Below, piece after piece: positions 33,810-41,368 of a stretch of DNA of 50,576 bases. This stretch comes from 66-474 sp040388785. Its GTDB lineage: Bacteria > Pseudomonadota > Gammaproteobacteria > Xanthomonadales > Rhodanobacteraceae. The notes under the pieces were generated by a model. It was not told where the DNA came from. It did not search any database and saw only the letters and a list, made by a program, of their open reading frames with translations. Where the stretch lies: NCBI GenBank assembly GCA_040388785.1, contig JAZKBD010000037.1, positions 1-50,576 of the forward strand, in the 5' to 3' direction. Within the stretch, counting starts at the first letter, position 1, and each line of letters begins with the position of its first letter. Position numbers and translations under genes: made by a program.

Positions 33810-35036
33810 TCATAGGCTTGCAAGGTAACCAGTGGCGTCGACGGGATGCTGGTGCACCGGGATGGTGTGCCTGATTTCGACCGTATTGCCGTCGACGGTC
33901 TGGTCCAGCAGGTTGAACACGCGGAAGTCCTGCAGCGGCTGCTTGTCCGGCGTGGTCACCACCAGCACCGTCGGGCGCAACCGGCGCACCTGATTCTGTT
34001 CCAGCACCACCGCGATCTCACCGGTGCTAAGTTCCACGCGCGATCCGGTGGGATAGACGCCCAGGCAAACCTGGAATTGCTCGACCAGTTCGGCCTGGTA
34101 CAGCGAACCGCGCGCGCGGTAAATGTTCTGCAAGGCTTCGTGGCGCGACACCGGCGCCTGGTAGGGACGCGCGCTGCACATCGCGTCATAGGAATCGATG
34201 ATGGCGAGCATGCGCCCGGCCATCGGAATGGTGTCGTCGAGCAGGCAATCCGGATAACCGCTGCCGTCGTAGCGTTCGTGATGGGTGCGCATGACGTCGA
34301 GCACGTCCGGATCGTCGACCCCGCCCGCCGTGACGATCTCCAGGCCCTGCGCGACGTGCGTGCGCACCAGTTCGGTTTCCTGCGGCGACAGCGGTTGCGC
34401 GCTGCGCAGCAGTTCCGCCGGCAGGCGCGTCTTGCCGATGTCCATCAGCAAGCCCGCGGTGGCGAGGCTCAGCAAGGTGCCTTCCGGCAGGCCGAGGTGC
34501 CGCCCGAACGCCGCCGCCAGCGCGCCGCAGGCGATCGCGTGTCCGTAGATGTAGTCGTCGTGCCGGCGCAAGCCTTCCAGGAACAGGAATGCGTCCGCGC
34601 TGCGCAGCACGCTCGCGACCAGCGGGCGCACCACCTGCTCGACGTGTTCGACCGAGAGTTCGCGGCCACTGGCGACGTCGGCGTAGATCTGATCGATGAG
34701 TTCCGAGGTCGCCCGCAGTGCATCGCGCGCGCGCGGAATCTCCTCCTCGATGTTCACCGTGTTGGCGTAGGTCGTGACCGACATGAAACGCGTGTTGCCG
34801 CCCTCGCCGCGCGTCAGTGTCAGCAGCGGGCGTCCGCGGGTGTCGACTTCGCGGCGCCGGTCGATGTACACGTACTTGCACATTTCGCGCAGCGCGCGCA
34901 TTTCGCGCTCGCTGCGGATCTCGAAACCCTGCAGCGGAAACGGCGTGCCCTCCCACGGACGATCCAGCCTGCTCACGAACATGCCGAGCGTGAGATTGAG
35001 CGTATCGACGCGGACTTCTTCGAGCTCGGTGGCCAT
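33810..35036 (-). CDS. HD-GYP-domain protein with altered HD dyad (DUF3391 N-terminus)
   Basis: The product is 408 residues. The N-terminal DUF3391-like region (LGMFVSRLDRPWEGTPFPLQG) precedes an HD-GYP domain: first metal His166 (YIYGHAIACG), then LLMDIGKTRLP, where the usual H-D is M198-D199, followed by HHERYDGSGYP (H252, H253). The loss of the HD histidine suggests reduced or altered metal binding, so c-di-GMP hydrolysis is uncertain; a binding role is possible. The ATG at 35036 has GAGG just upstream and is preferred to the ATG at 35063. It is the first gene of a pair with the GGDEF-EAL gene. Confidence 0.85.
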   Translation of the reverse strand: MATELEEVRVDTLNLTLGMFVSRLDRPWEGTPFPLQGFEIRSEREMRALREMCKYVYIDRRREVDTRGRPLLTLTRGEGGNTRFMSVTTYANTVNIEEEIPRARDALRATSELIDQIYADVASGRELSVEHVEQVVRPLVASVLRSADAFLFLEGLRRHDDYIYGHAIACGALAAAFGRHLGLPEGTLLSLATAGLLMDIGKTRLPAELLRSAQPLSPQETELVRTHVAQGLEIVTAGGVDDPDVLDVMRTHHERYDGSGYPDCLLDDTIPMAGRMLAIIDSYDAMCSARPYQAPVSRHEALQNIYRARGSLYQAELVEQFQVCLGVYPTGSRVELSTGEIAVVLEQNQVRRLRPTVLVVTTPDKQPLQDFRVFNLLDQTVDGNTVEIRHTIPVHQHPVDATGYLASL

Positions 35037-35204
35037 GAGGCCTCGTTTCCCCCGGCACGGCATGTGCGAACGCGGCTAGTGTAATCGGCAAATCGGCGCG
35101 CACGCGATCGTTCCGGCGCGTGAACGCTGTGTGCGCCGGCGGCAGCTATCCACGCGCCCATCGCCCGCGTATCGTGACCGGAAATATCCCCGCGAGGAAC
35201 TGCG

Positions 35205-36089
35205 ATGACCGCCACCCTCATCCGCGCACGCGAGCACGACCTCGGCAATGGTTTGCTCGTGCTGCGCAGCCTGCCCGCCCTGACCCACCGCTCGGTCGGG
35301 CCGTTCGTGTTCTTCGACCATGCCGGCCCGGTGGTGATGGACGCCGTAAGCGGCCGCCTGGCGGACGTGCGCCCGCATCCACACATCGGGCTTTCCACCG
35401 TCAGCTATCTGATGAGCGGCGCGATCCGCCATCGCGACAACCAAGGCTTTGACCAAGTGATCCATCCCGGGGACGTCAACTGGATGACCGCGGGACGCGG
35501 CATCGTGCATTCCGAACGTTTCGACGTGCCCGACGCGTTCGCGGGCGACGGCCTGGAACTGCTGCAGTCGTGGGTCGCGCTGCCGGATGATCAGGAAGAA
35601 TGCGATCCGTCGTTCTTCCATCACGCGCGCACCGACCTGCCGCATGCGGAAGACGGCCACGTCGCATTGCGCGTGATCGCCGGCGAAGCGTTCGGAATGA
35701 AGAGCCCGGTGCGCGTCCACTCGCCGATCTTCTACGTGCACGCGGAACTGAAAGCCGGCGCACGCATCGACGTTCCCGCGGGTTACACCGAGCGCGCGGC
35801 CTACGTGGTGCACGGCCGCGTGCGCGACGAATCGGACGGTGCGGAATACGGCCCGCGGCAATTGCTGGCGTTTTCGTCCGGCGATCCGGCGAGCCTGCAC
35901 GCCAGTACCGACGCCACCGTGATGCTGCTGGGCGGCGAGCCGCTCGGCCCGCGTTTCGTCTGGTGGAATTTCGTGTCCTCGCGCAAGGAACGCATCCGCG
36001 AGGCCGCGGCCGACTGGCAGGCTGGCCGCTTCAAGCTGCCCGCCAGCGACAACCGGGAATTCATCCCGTTGCCGGACAAGCCAATCTAA
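35205..36089 (+). CDS. Pirin-family protein
   Basis: The 294-residue bicupin carries the metal-binding histidines in RPHPHIGLSTV and IVHSERFD, a second cupin in the C-terminal half (AAYVVHGRVRDE), and SFLQSWV-like spacing near LELLQSWVALP. Pirins are iron-binding cupins; some have quercetinase activity, but most functions are unknown. The stop overlaps the convergent prenyltransferase stop by three bases, so the two genes share their ends. The ATG is preceded by GAGGAACTGCG, a good ribosome site. Confidence 0.88.
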   Translation: MTATLIRAREHDLGNGLLVLRSLPALTHRSVGPFVFFDHAGPVVMDAVSGRLADVRPHPHIGLSTVSYLMSGAIRHRDNQGFDQVIHPGDVNWMTAGRGIVHSERFDVPDAFAGDGLELLQSWVALPDDQEECDPSFFHHARTDLPHAEDGHVALRVIAGEAFGMKSPVRVHSPIFYVHAELKAGARIDVPAGYTERAAYVVHGRVRDESDGAEYGPRQLLAFSSGDPASLHASTDATVMLLGGEPLGPRFVWWNFVSSRKERIREAAADWQAGRFKLPASDNREFIPLPDKPI

Positions 36090-36973
36090 CGCCCGTAGCG
36101 CCGCGCACGTCGCTGATAGATGCGTACCGCGCGCAGGAAATCGATGCGCCGGAAGGCCGGCCACAGCACGTCGCAGAAATAGAATTCGCTGTACGCGGCC
36201 TGCCAGATCAGGAAACCCGACAAGCGTTGCTCGCCGCTGGTGCGGATGATGAAATCCGGATCGGGCACGCCGCCGGTGTAGAGATAACGCTCGATCTGCT
36301 CGGGTTTCAGTCCAGCGGCCACCGATTCGAGCGAACGTCCTTCGGCGGCCGCGTTCGCCAGCAGGCCCTTCACCGCATCGGTGATTTCCTCGCGTCCACT
36401 GTAGGCCAGCGCGATGGTGAGCAGCATGCCGTCATGCCCGGCGGTGGAAAGCTCCAGCGCTTCGCTCGCCGCGACCACGTGTTGCGGCAGGCGGTCGCGC
36501 TGGCCGATGATCTTCACGCGCACGCGGCCCGACTTGAAACTCGGTTCCTGCAACAGGCGCGCGCTTTCGCGCACGAACAGGTCGAGCAGGCATTCGACTT
36601 CGGCGGCCGGGCGGCTGAAGTTCTCGGTGCTGAAGACATACAGGGTGACGTGGCGCACTTCGAGGTCGATGCACCACTCCAGCACCTCGCGCAGCTTGTT
36701 CACGCCGTATTGATGGCCGAGCGTGGCTTCCAGCCCCATGCCGCGCGCGAAGCGCCGATTGCCGTCGAGGATCAGACCGATGTGCGCGGGCACCGGACCG
36801 CTGGCGACCTGCCGGGCGAGGGCGTGGGCGTACCAGCGGTACAACGGGTGCAGCAACGGATTCAAAATCCGCCACGGGCGGCGGCGCAGGTCCGTGAGCG
36901 CAAGGCGCAGCCAGCCGGGAGCGGACACCGCGGCGTCCTTGCCGGCGAGTGGCCGGGAAAGTTCCGTTTGCAT
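36086..36973 (-). CDS. cis-Prenyltransferase (UppS/Rv1086-like)
   Basis: This 295-residue enzyme has the cis-prenyltransferase core: GLILDGNRRFARG with the catalytic Asp, GHQYGVNKLREVLEWC, LYVFSTENFSRP, and late FIIRTSGEQRLSGFLIWQAAYSEFYFCDVLWP. About 70 residues precede the core, including HPLYRWYAHALARQVA. Typical bacterial UppS is about 250 residues and starts right at MDGNGRWA. Here the signature is DGNRR, as in Rv1086-type and eukaryotic enzymes. The reaction is head-to-tail cis condensation of isopentenyl diphosphate; the chain length is unknown. The ATG at 36973 was used; the start is not well defined. Confidence 0.8.
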   Translation of the reverse strand: MQTELSRPLAGKDAAVSAPGWLRLALTDLRRRPWRILNPLLHPLYRWYAHALARQVASGPVPAHIGLILDGNRRFARGMGLEATLGHQYGVNKLREVLEWCIDLEVRHVTLYVFSTENFSRPAAEVECLLDLFVRESARLLQEPSFKSGRVRVKIIGQRDRLPQHVVAASEALELSTAGHDGMLLTIALAYSGREEITDAVKGLLANAAAEGRSLESVAAGLKPEQIERYLYTGGVPDPDFIIRTSGEQRLSGFLIWQAAYSEFYFCDVLWPAFRRIDFLRAVRIYQRRARRYGR

Positions 36974-37097
36974 GGACGGGCATTGTATGCCGGTCGGGGC
37001 GGCTCCATTACATCGACGCATCCTTCCTATTCATACGGAACGATCCCGAATGCTGCTCGCAACCATCGATCCTTCTGCTCCACACCGGAAAAGCCGC

Positions 37098-37853
37098 ATG
37101 AACGGGTTCGCCTGGCTGCCCTGGAGGCGGCCGCCACCGCCCATCGATGATGTTCTCTGGCGCGACGCATTGGCCGCCTGTCCGCTGGCCCGGCGCTTGC
37201 CTCCGGATGATCTTCAGCACTTGCGCGAGTTGGCCGCGCGCTTCCTGCAACGCAAGCGTTTCCATCCGGTCGACATGGAACTGGACGCCAGGCAACGCCT
37301 GTTGATCGCGATGCTGGCGTGCCTGCCGGTGCTGCGGCTGGGTTTTCGAGCGCTGCGCGGCTGGCAGGGCGTAGTCGTCTATCCCGGCGAGTTCAGGGTT
37401 CGCCACCGCCACCACGACGGCAGCACCGGCGTGGTCACCGAAAGCGACCAGATCCGGATCGGCGAAGCCTGGCAGATCGGACCGCTGGTGTTGTCGTGGG
37501 CCGCGGTCGAGCACGATCTGGCGCAGCCCTGGACGGGCTCGAATGTCGTCGTGCATGAAATCGCGCACAAGCTCGACATGCTGGACGGACCGCCCGATGG
37601 CGTGCCGCCGCTGCCGCGCTGCGTGTCGTGGCACGGCTGGATCGATACATTCCAGCGCGCCTACGATCGCCTGTCGCTCGCAGTGCGCCGCCGCGAAGCC
37701 GTACCCATTGACGCCTACGCGGCCACCAATCCCGGCGAATACTTCGCCGTCGCCAGCGAATTGCACTTCTCCGATCCGCGCCGGCTGGAATGGGCCGAAC
37801 CGGGCGTCGCGGCGTTGCTGCGGGGCTATTACGGTTCGTCACCGGCGGCATGA
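37098..37853 (+). CDS. mtfA: MtfA-family zinc metallopeptidase
   Basis: The product is 251 residues with the H-E-x-x-H active site in VVHEIAHKLDML (near residue 153) and downstream conserved PGEYFAVASELHF, where the third zinc ligand Glu lies. N-terminal segments QRLLIAMLACLPVL and VVVYPGEF match MtfA, a peptidase that in E. coli binds Mlc and affects glucose PTS expression. Whether it acts on Mlc here is unknown. The ATG at 37098 has GGAAAAG upstream; an in-frame ATG at 37050 is less likely. Confidence 0.88.
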   Translation: MNGFAWLPWRRPPPPIDDVLWRDALAACPLARRLPPDDLQHLRELAARFLQRKRFHPVDMELDARQRLLIAMLACLPVLRLGFRALRGWQGVVVYPGEFRVRHRHHDGSTGVVTESDQIRIGEAWQIGPLVLSWAAVEHDLAQPWTGSNVVVHEIAHKLDMLDGPPDGVPPLPRCVSWHGWIDTFQRAYDRLSLAVRRREAVPIDAYAATNPGEYFAVASELHFSDPRRLEWAEPGVAALLRGYYGSSPAA

Positions 37854-37875
37854 TGCGCCAACATCCGTGATCCGA

Positions 37876-38874
37876 TCAGGCTGCCGAGCGCAGCCAGAGC
37901 GCCGCGTCGAGCGCGTAGTAGGTCAGGATCGCATCGGCGCCTGCGCGCTTGATCGACAGCAGCGCTTCCATCGCGCAGGCCTTTTCGTCGATCCAGCCGT
38001 GGGCGCCGGCGGCTTTCAGCATCGCGTATTCGCCCGAGACCTGGTAAACGAAGGTCGGCGCGCCGAAACGTTCCTTCACGCGGCGCACGATGTCGAGGTA
38101 CGGCAGGCCAGGTTTCACCATCACCGCGTCGGCGCCTTCTTCCAGGTCGAGCTGCACTTCGCGCAGCGCCTCGTCGGAATTGGCGACATCCATCTGGTAG
38201 GTGTGCTTGGAACCCTTGCCGAGCGTGGCCGCCGAACCGACCGCGTCGCGGAACGGGCCATAGAAACTCGACGCGTACTTGGCTGAGTACGCGAGGATGC
38301 GGGTATGGATCAGGCCGGCGTCTTCCAGCGCCAGGCGGATCGCGCCGATGCGGCCGTCCATCATGTCCGAGGGCGCGACGAAATCGGCGCCCGCGCGCGC
38401 CTGCGAAAGCGCCTGTTTCACCAGCACCGCGACGGTTTCGTCATTCAGGATGTAACCCGTCTCGTCGATCAGGCCATCTTGGCCGTGCGTGGTGAACGGG
38501 TCGAGCGCGTCATCGCAGATCACGCCCAGTTGCGGGAAGCGCGATTTCAGCGCGCGCACCGCACGCTGCACCAGGCCATCATCGTTGAAGGCTTCGCGGC
38601 CGTCGGCGGTTTTCTTTTCGTCCTCGATGTGCGGAAACAGTGCCAGCGCAGGCACGCCCAGGTGCTGCGCCTGCTCGGCAACCTGCAGCAGCGCGTCGAT
38701 CGAAAGCCGCGCCACGCCGGGCATCGAGGCGACGTCGTCCCGAACGACGCCCGCGCCTTCCTGCACGAACACCGGCAGGATCAGGTCGGAGGGGGTCAGC
38801 GCGGTTTCGCGCATCAGCGCACGCGAAAAGGCATCGCGGCGCATGCGCCGCAGGCGGGTGGCGGGGTAGCTCAT
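37876..38874 (-). CDS. hemB: Delta-aminolevulinic acid dehydratase (porphobilinogen synthase), Mg type
   Basis: The product is 332 residues. HemB joins two 5-aminolevulinate molecules into porphobilinogen in the cytosol. The Schiff-base lysines are in AYSAKYASSFYGPFRDA and MVKPGLPYLDI. The metal loop reads ICDDALDPFTTHGQDG, with aspartates instead of the cysteine triad of Zn enzymes, so this is the Mg-dependent form common in proteobacteria. The ATG at 38874 was chosen; a TTG five codons upstream also fits. It is not next to hemF, which lies 20 kb away. Confidence 0.94.
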   Translation of the reverse strand: MSYPATRLRRMRRDAFSRALMRETALTPSDLILPVFVQEGAGVVRDDVASMPGVARLSIDALLQVAEQAQHLGVPALALFPHIEDEKKTADGREAFNDDGLVQRAVRALKSRFPQLGVICDDALDPFTTHGQDGLIDETGYILNDETVAVLVKQALSQARAGADFVAPSDMMDGRIGAIRLALEDAGLIHTRILAYSAKYASSFYGPFRDAVGSAATLGKGSKHTYQMDVANSDEALREVQLDLEEGADAVMVKPGLPYLDIVRRVKERFGAPTFVYQVSGEYAMLKAAGAHGWIDEKACAMEALLSIKRAGADAILTYYALDAALWLRSAA

Positions 38875-38948
38875 CGCGGCGTTCCACAACTCAACTGCCC
38901 CTCATTGTAGCGGCGATGTGAGCCACTTCCCGATCGCGGCCGCGGCTC

Positions 38949-38964
38949 TGGCACGAATCCTGCT
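38949..38964 (+). promoter_or_regulatory. Candidate sigma-54 (-24/-12) promoter
   Basis: TGGCACGAATCCTGCT matches the sigma-54 consensus TGGCACG-N4-TTGCA/T except for one base of the TT pair. The invariant GG and GC sit at the required spacing. It points to the SPFH gene (ATG 39118), about 150 bp away. An enhancer-binding-protein site was not identified. Confidence 0.45.
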
Positions 38965-39022
38965 CCATTCTTCCCGCCGCATCCGAGGTGGACGCCACAG
39001 TCATTTTCAGCTCAGGTGGTTG

Positions 39023-39040
39023 CAGTTAAATTACAGTTAA
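39023..39040. promoter_or_regulatory. Direct repeat CAGTTAA-N4-CAGTTAA
   Basis: Two identical 7-mers repeat with an 11-bp period, the spacing used by OmpR/PhoB-family response regulators. It lies in the AT-richest part of the 243-bp gap between hemB and the SPFH gene, 78 bp before the SPFH ATG. No specific regulator can be named. Confidence 0.4.
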
Positions 39041-39117
39041 TGCAGAATCACATCCGGTGGATGGGCTGTATTCCAAAGGCAAAAACTTCAAGTCGACCAT
39101 AACTCGCTGAAACCATA

Positions 39118-39597
39118 ATGATCTCTGTCCTATCCCTTCTTCTTTTCCTGACGCTCGCGGCGGTCGTCGTCGCGATCAGCGTCAAGCGCATTCCCGAGGG
39201 CCAGGTCTATACGCTGCGCCGGCTGGGCAAGCCAGCCGGTACGCTCACGGCAGGCACCCACCTAGTCGTGCCGTTGATAGAACGCATCGCCCACAAGATC
39301 AGCATCACCGGCTACACATTGGCGGTCGACGAACGCATGGCCGACGATGCCGCCGACTCGGCAAACCTTCGCGGTCGGGTGTGGTGGCAGGTGCTCGATC
39401 CCGAACGCGCCGAGGCGGTGATCGACCGCGCCGACGACATGATCCGCCTGCAGCTTCGCGACGCCGTGCAACGCGCGGCCACGGCCGAAGCGCAGGACCA
39501 GCGCTCGCGCAACCAGCGCATCAAGCAGACCTTGAACACCAGCCTGCGCGAGCGTGGCGTGCTGGTGACCCGGGTGGAACTGAATCTCGCCGCGTAA
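39118..39597 (+). CDS. Short SPFH/Band-7 protein with N-terminal membrane anchor
   Basis: The product is 159 residues. An N-terminal helix (SVLSLLLFLTLAAVVVAIS) is followed by a Band-7/SPFH core: IPEGQVYTLRRLGKPAGTLTAGTHLVVPLIERI, then GRVWWQVLDPERAEAVIDRADDMIRLQLRDAVQ. Typical stomatin-like proteins are 250-330 residues and add a coiled coil after the core; this one stops soon after the core, at a proper terminator. SPFH proteins organise membrane microdomains and protease complexes; the role here is unknown. A sigma-54-like promoter and 11-bp-period direct repeats lie in its upstream gap. No NfeD partner follows. Confidence 0.75.
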   Translation: MISVLSLLLFLTLAAVVVAISVKRIPEGQVYTLRRLGKPAGTLTAGTHLVVPLIERIAHKISITGYTLAVDERMADDAADSANLRGRVWWQVLDPERAEAVIDRADDMIRLQLRDAVQRAATAEAQDQRSRNQRIKQTLNTSLRERGVLVTRVELNLAA

Positions 39598-39623
39598 CGC
39601 GAACAAGTTCAGGGAGAAACGGT

Positions 39624-39653
39624 GAGCCCGCCCTGAGCGGGCTCCTGTTTTTG
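39624..39653 (+). terminator. Strong intrinsic terminator after the SPFH gene
   Basis: A perfect 8-bp stem (GAGCCCGC / GCGGGCTC) with a 5-base loop is followed by CTGTTTTTG, a T run. It ends transcription of the SPFH gene before rsmG. Confidence 0.9.
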
Positions 39654-39808
39654 TGGTGTGGTGTATTTGTGCGATCGTCCCTGATCGCTGTTTCGCTGAG
39701 AAAATGCGCTGATTGGGCATCCCGATATCTTGAAGACCAGAACGGCCTTACAGCCGCCATCCATGGCCAAGAGCTCCGTGGCCTGACTTTCCACAACAGC
39801 CGCTTCGA

Positions 39809-40435
39809 ATGGAAGTCCGGAATCTCGCGCATAAACTTGCCGAAGGGCTCGCTGCGATGCGGCTGGCGCTGCCGGCCGATGCGCAGGAAAAGTTGCTGGC
39901 CTACCTCGACCTGCTGGCGAAGTGGAACCGCACCTACAACCTGACCGCGGTGCGCGATCCCCAAGACATGGTGGCGCGGCACCTGCTGGATTCGCTGGCG
40001 GTGCTGCCGTTCGTGCATGGCCGCAGCCTCGCCGACCTCGGCAGCGGCGCGGGGCTGCCCGGCATTCCGCTGGCGATCGCGCGGCCGGACATCGCAGTGA
40101 CGCTGGTCGAGAGCAACGGCAAGAAGGCGCGCTTTATGCGCGAAGCGATACGCAGCCTGCCGCTGGCGAACGTGACCGTCGCGCAGGCGCGGGTGCAGGA
40201 TACGACCGGCGACTTCGATACGGTTACCGCGCGAGCCTTTGCCAGCCTTCCCGACATGCTGGCCTGGGGCGGCCACCTGCTGGCGGCGAGCGGGCGTTGG
40301 CTGGCCCTGAAGGGCCATGCCGATCCTGCCGAACTGGCTGCCGTGCCGCGCGAGTTCCGGGTGCTCGCCGTCCATGCACTGGAGGTGCCCGGCACGGATG
40401 GCGAACGTTGCGTGGTGGAGCTGGCGCGGGCCTGA
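39809..40435 (+). CDS. rsmG: 16S rRNA (guanine-527 N7)-methyltransferase
   Basis: This is a 208-residue class I methyltransferase. The SAM motif is SLADLGSGAGLPGIPLAI, preceded by WNRTYNLTAVRDPQDMVARHLLDSL, the RsmG signature. RsmG (GidB) methylates G527 of 16S rRNA at N7 using SAM; loss gives low-level streptomycin resistance. It is followed by parA and parB, the usual order near proteobacterial origins. No strong ribosome site is seen at ATG 39809, but the N-terminus matches in length (E. coli 207). Confidence 0.93.
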   Translation: MEVRNLAHKLAEGLAAMRLALPADAQEKLLAYLDLLAKWNRTYNLTAVRDPQDMVARHLLDSLAVLPFVHGRSLADLGSGAGLPGIPLAIARPDIAVTLVESNGKKARFMREAIRSLPLANVTVAQARVQDTTGDFDTVTARAFASLPDMLAWGGHLLAASGRWLALKGHADPAELAAVPREFRVLAVHALEVPGTDGERCVVELARA

Positions 40436-40504
40436 TCCCGCTACGGCCAGCCCGACGATGGTAGGCTAGTCCGCTCACCGTTTGCATCGCATCCGTCGCG
40501 ACCC

Positions 40505-41368
40505 ATGACGCGCATCATCGCCATCGCCAACCAGAAGGGCGGCGTCGGCAAGACCACCACCGCCGTCAACCTGGCTGCCGCGCTCGCGGAGACCAAGCGC
40601 CGCGTGCTGCTGGTCGATCTCGATCCGCAGGGCAACGCGACCTCGTCGGCGGGCATCGACAAGCGCGCCACCAAGCCGAACGGCTGCGAGGTGTTGCTGG
40701 AAGAAGCCTCCATCGAAGACGCGATCATTCCCACCGAGGCCGGATTCGATCTGCTGCCGGGCAACCGCGACCTCACGGCGGCGGAAATCAAGCTGGCCGA
40801 CGCGATCGCGCGCGAACAGCGGCTCAAGGAACAACTGGCCAAGCTGGGCGACCGCTACGCGATCATCCTGATCGACTGCCCGCCCTCGCTGCACCTGCTC
40901 ACGCTGAACGCGCTGGCCGCGGCCGACAGCGTGCTGATTCCGGTGCAGTGCGAATCGATGGCGCTGGAGGGGCTCACCGATCTGCTCGACACGGTCAAGG
41001 CCGTGCGCAAGCGGCTCAACCCGCGGCTCGAGGTCGAAGGCCTGCTGCGCACGATGTACGACGTGCGCACCGCGCTCGGCAACGACGTGTCGAGCGAACT
41101 CACCAGGCACTTCGGCGACAAGGTGCTGCACTCGGTGGTGCCGCGCAACGTACGCCTCGCCGAGGCGCCCAGCCACGGCAAACCCATCAATCTTTACGAC
41201 CGCGAGTCGCGCGGGGCGATCGCCTATCTCGGGCTCGCGGGCGAAATGATCCGCAAGCTGGGCCTCGGCGCGGCACGCAACGACGACGCGCTGCCCGGCA
41301 CCGTGGCCACCACGCCGAATCCGCCGCCGAACGCGCCGCGTACTCCCATCATGAAGGTTTCTGCATGA
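40505..41368 (+). CDS. parA: Chromosome-partitioning ATPase ParA
   Basis: The product is 287 residues with deviant Walker A IANQKGGVGKTTTAVNLAAAL, Walker A' LLVDLDPQGNATS and Walker B IILIDCPPSLHLLTLNAL. It is a soluble ATP-dependent DNA-binding protein that pulls ParB-parS complexes. The C-terminal tail beyond residue 265 is Pro/Asn-rich and low complexity. The stop overlaps the parB ATG (ATGA). No parS-like TGTTTCACGTGAAACA was seen in the window. Confidence 0.93.
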   Translation: MTRIIAIANQKGGVGKTTTAVNLAAALAETKRRVLLVDLDPQGNATSSAGIDKRATKPNGCEVLLEEASIEDAIIPTEAGFDLLPGNRDLTAAEIKLADAIAREQRLKEQLAKLGDRYAIILIDCPPSLHLLTLNALAAADSVLIPVQCESMALEGLTDLLDTVKAVRKRLNPRLEVEGLLRTMYDVRTALGNDVSSELTRHFGDKVLHSVVPRNVRLAEAPSHGKPINLYDRESRGAIAYLGLAGEMIRKLGLGAARNDDALPGTVATTPNPPPNAPRTPIMKVSA

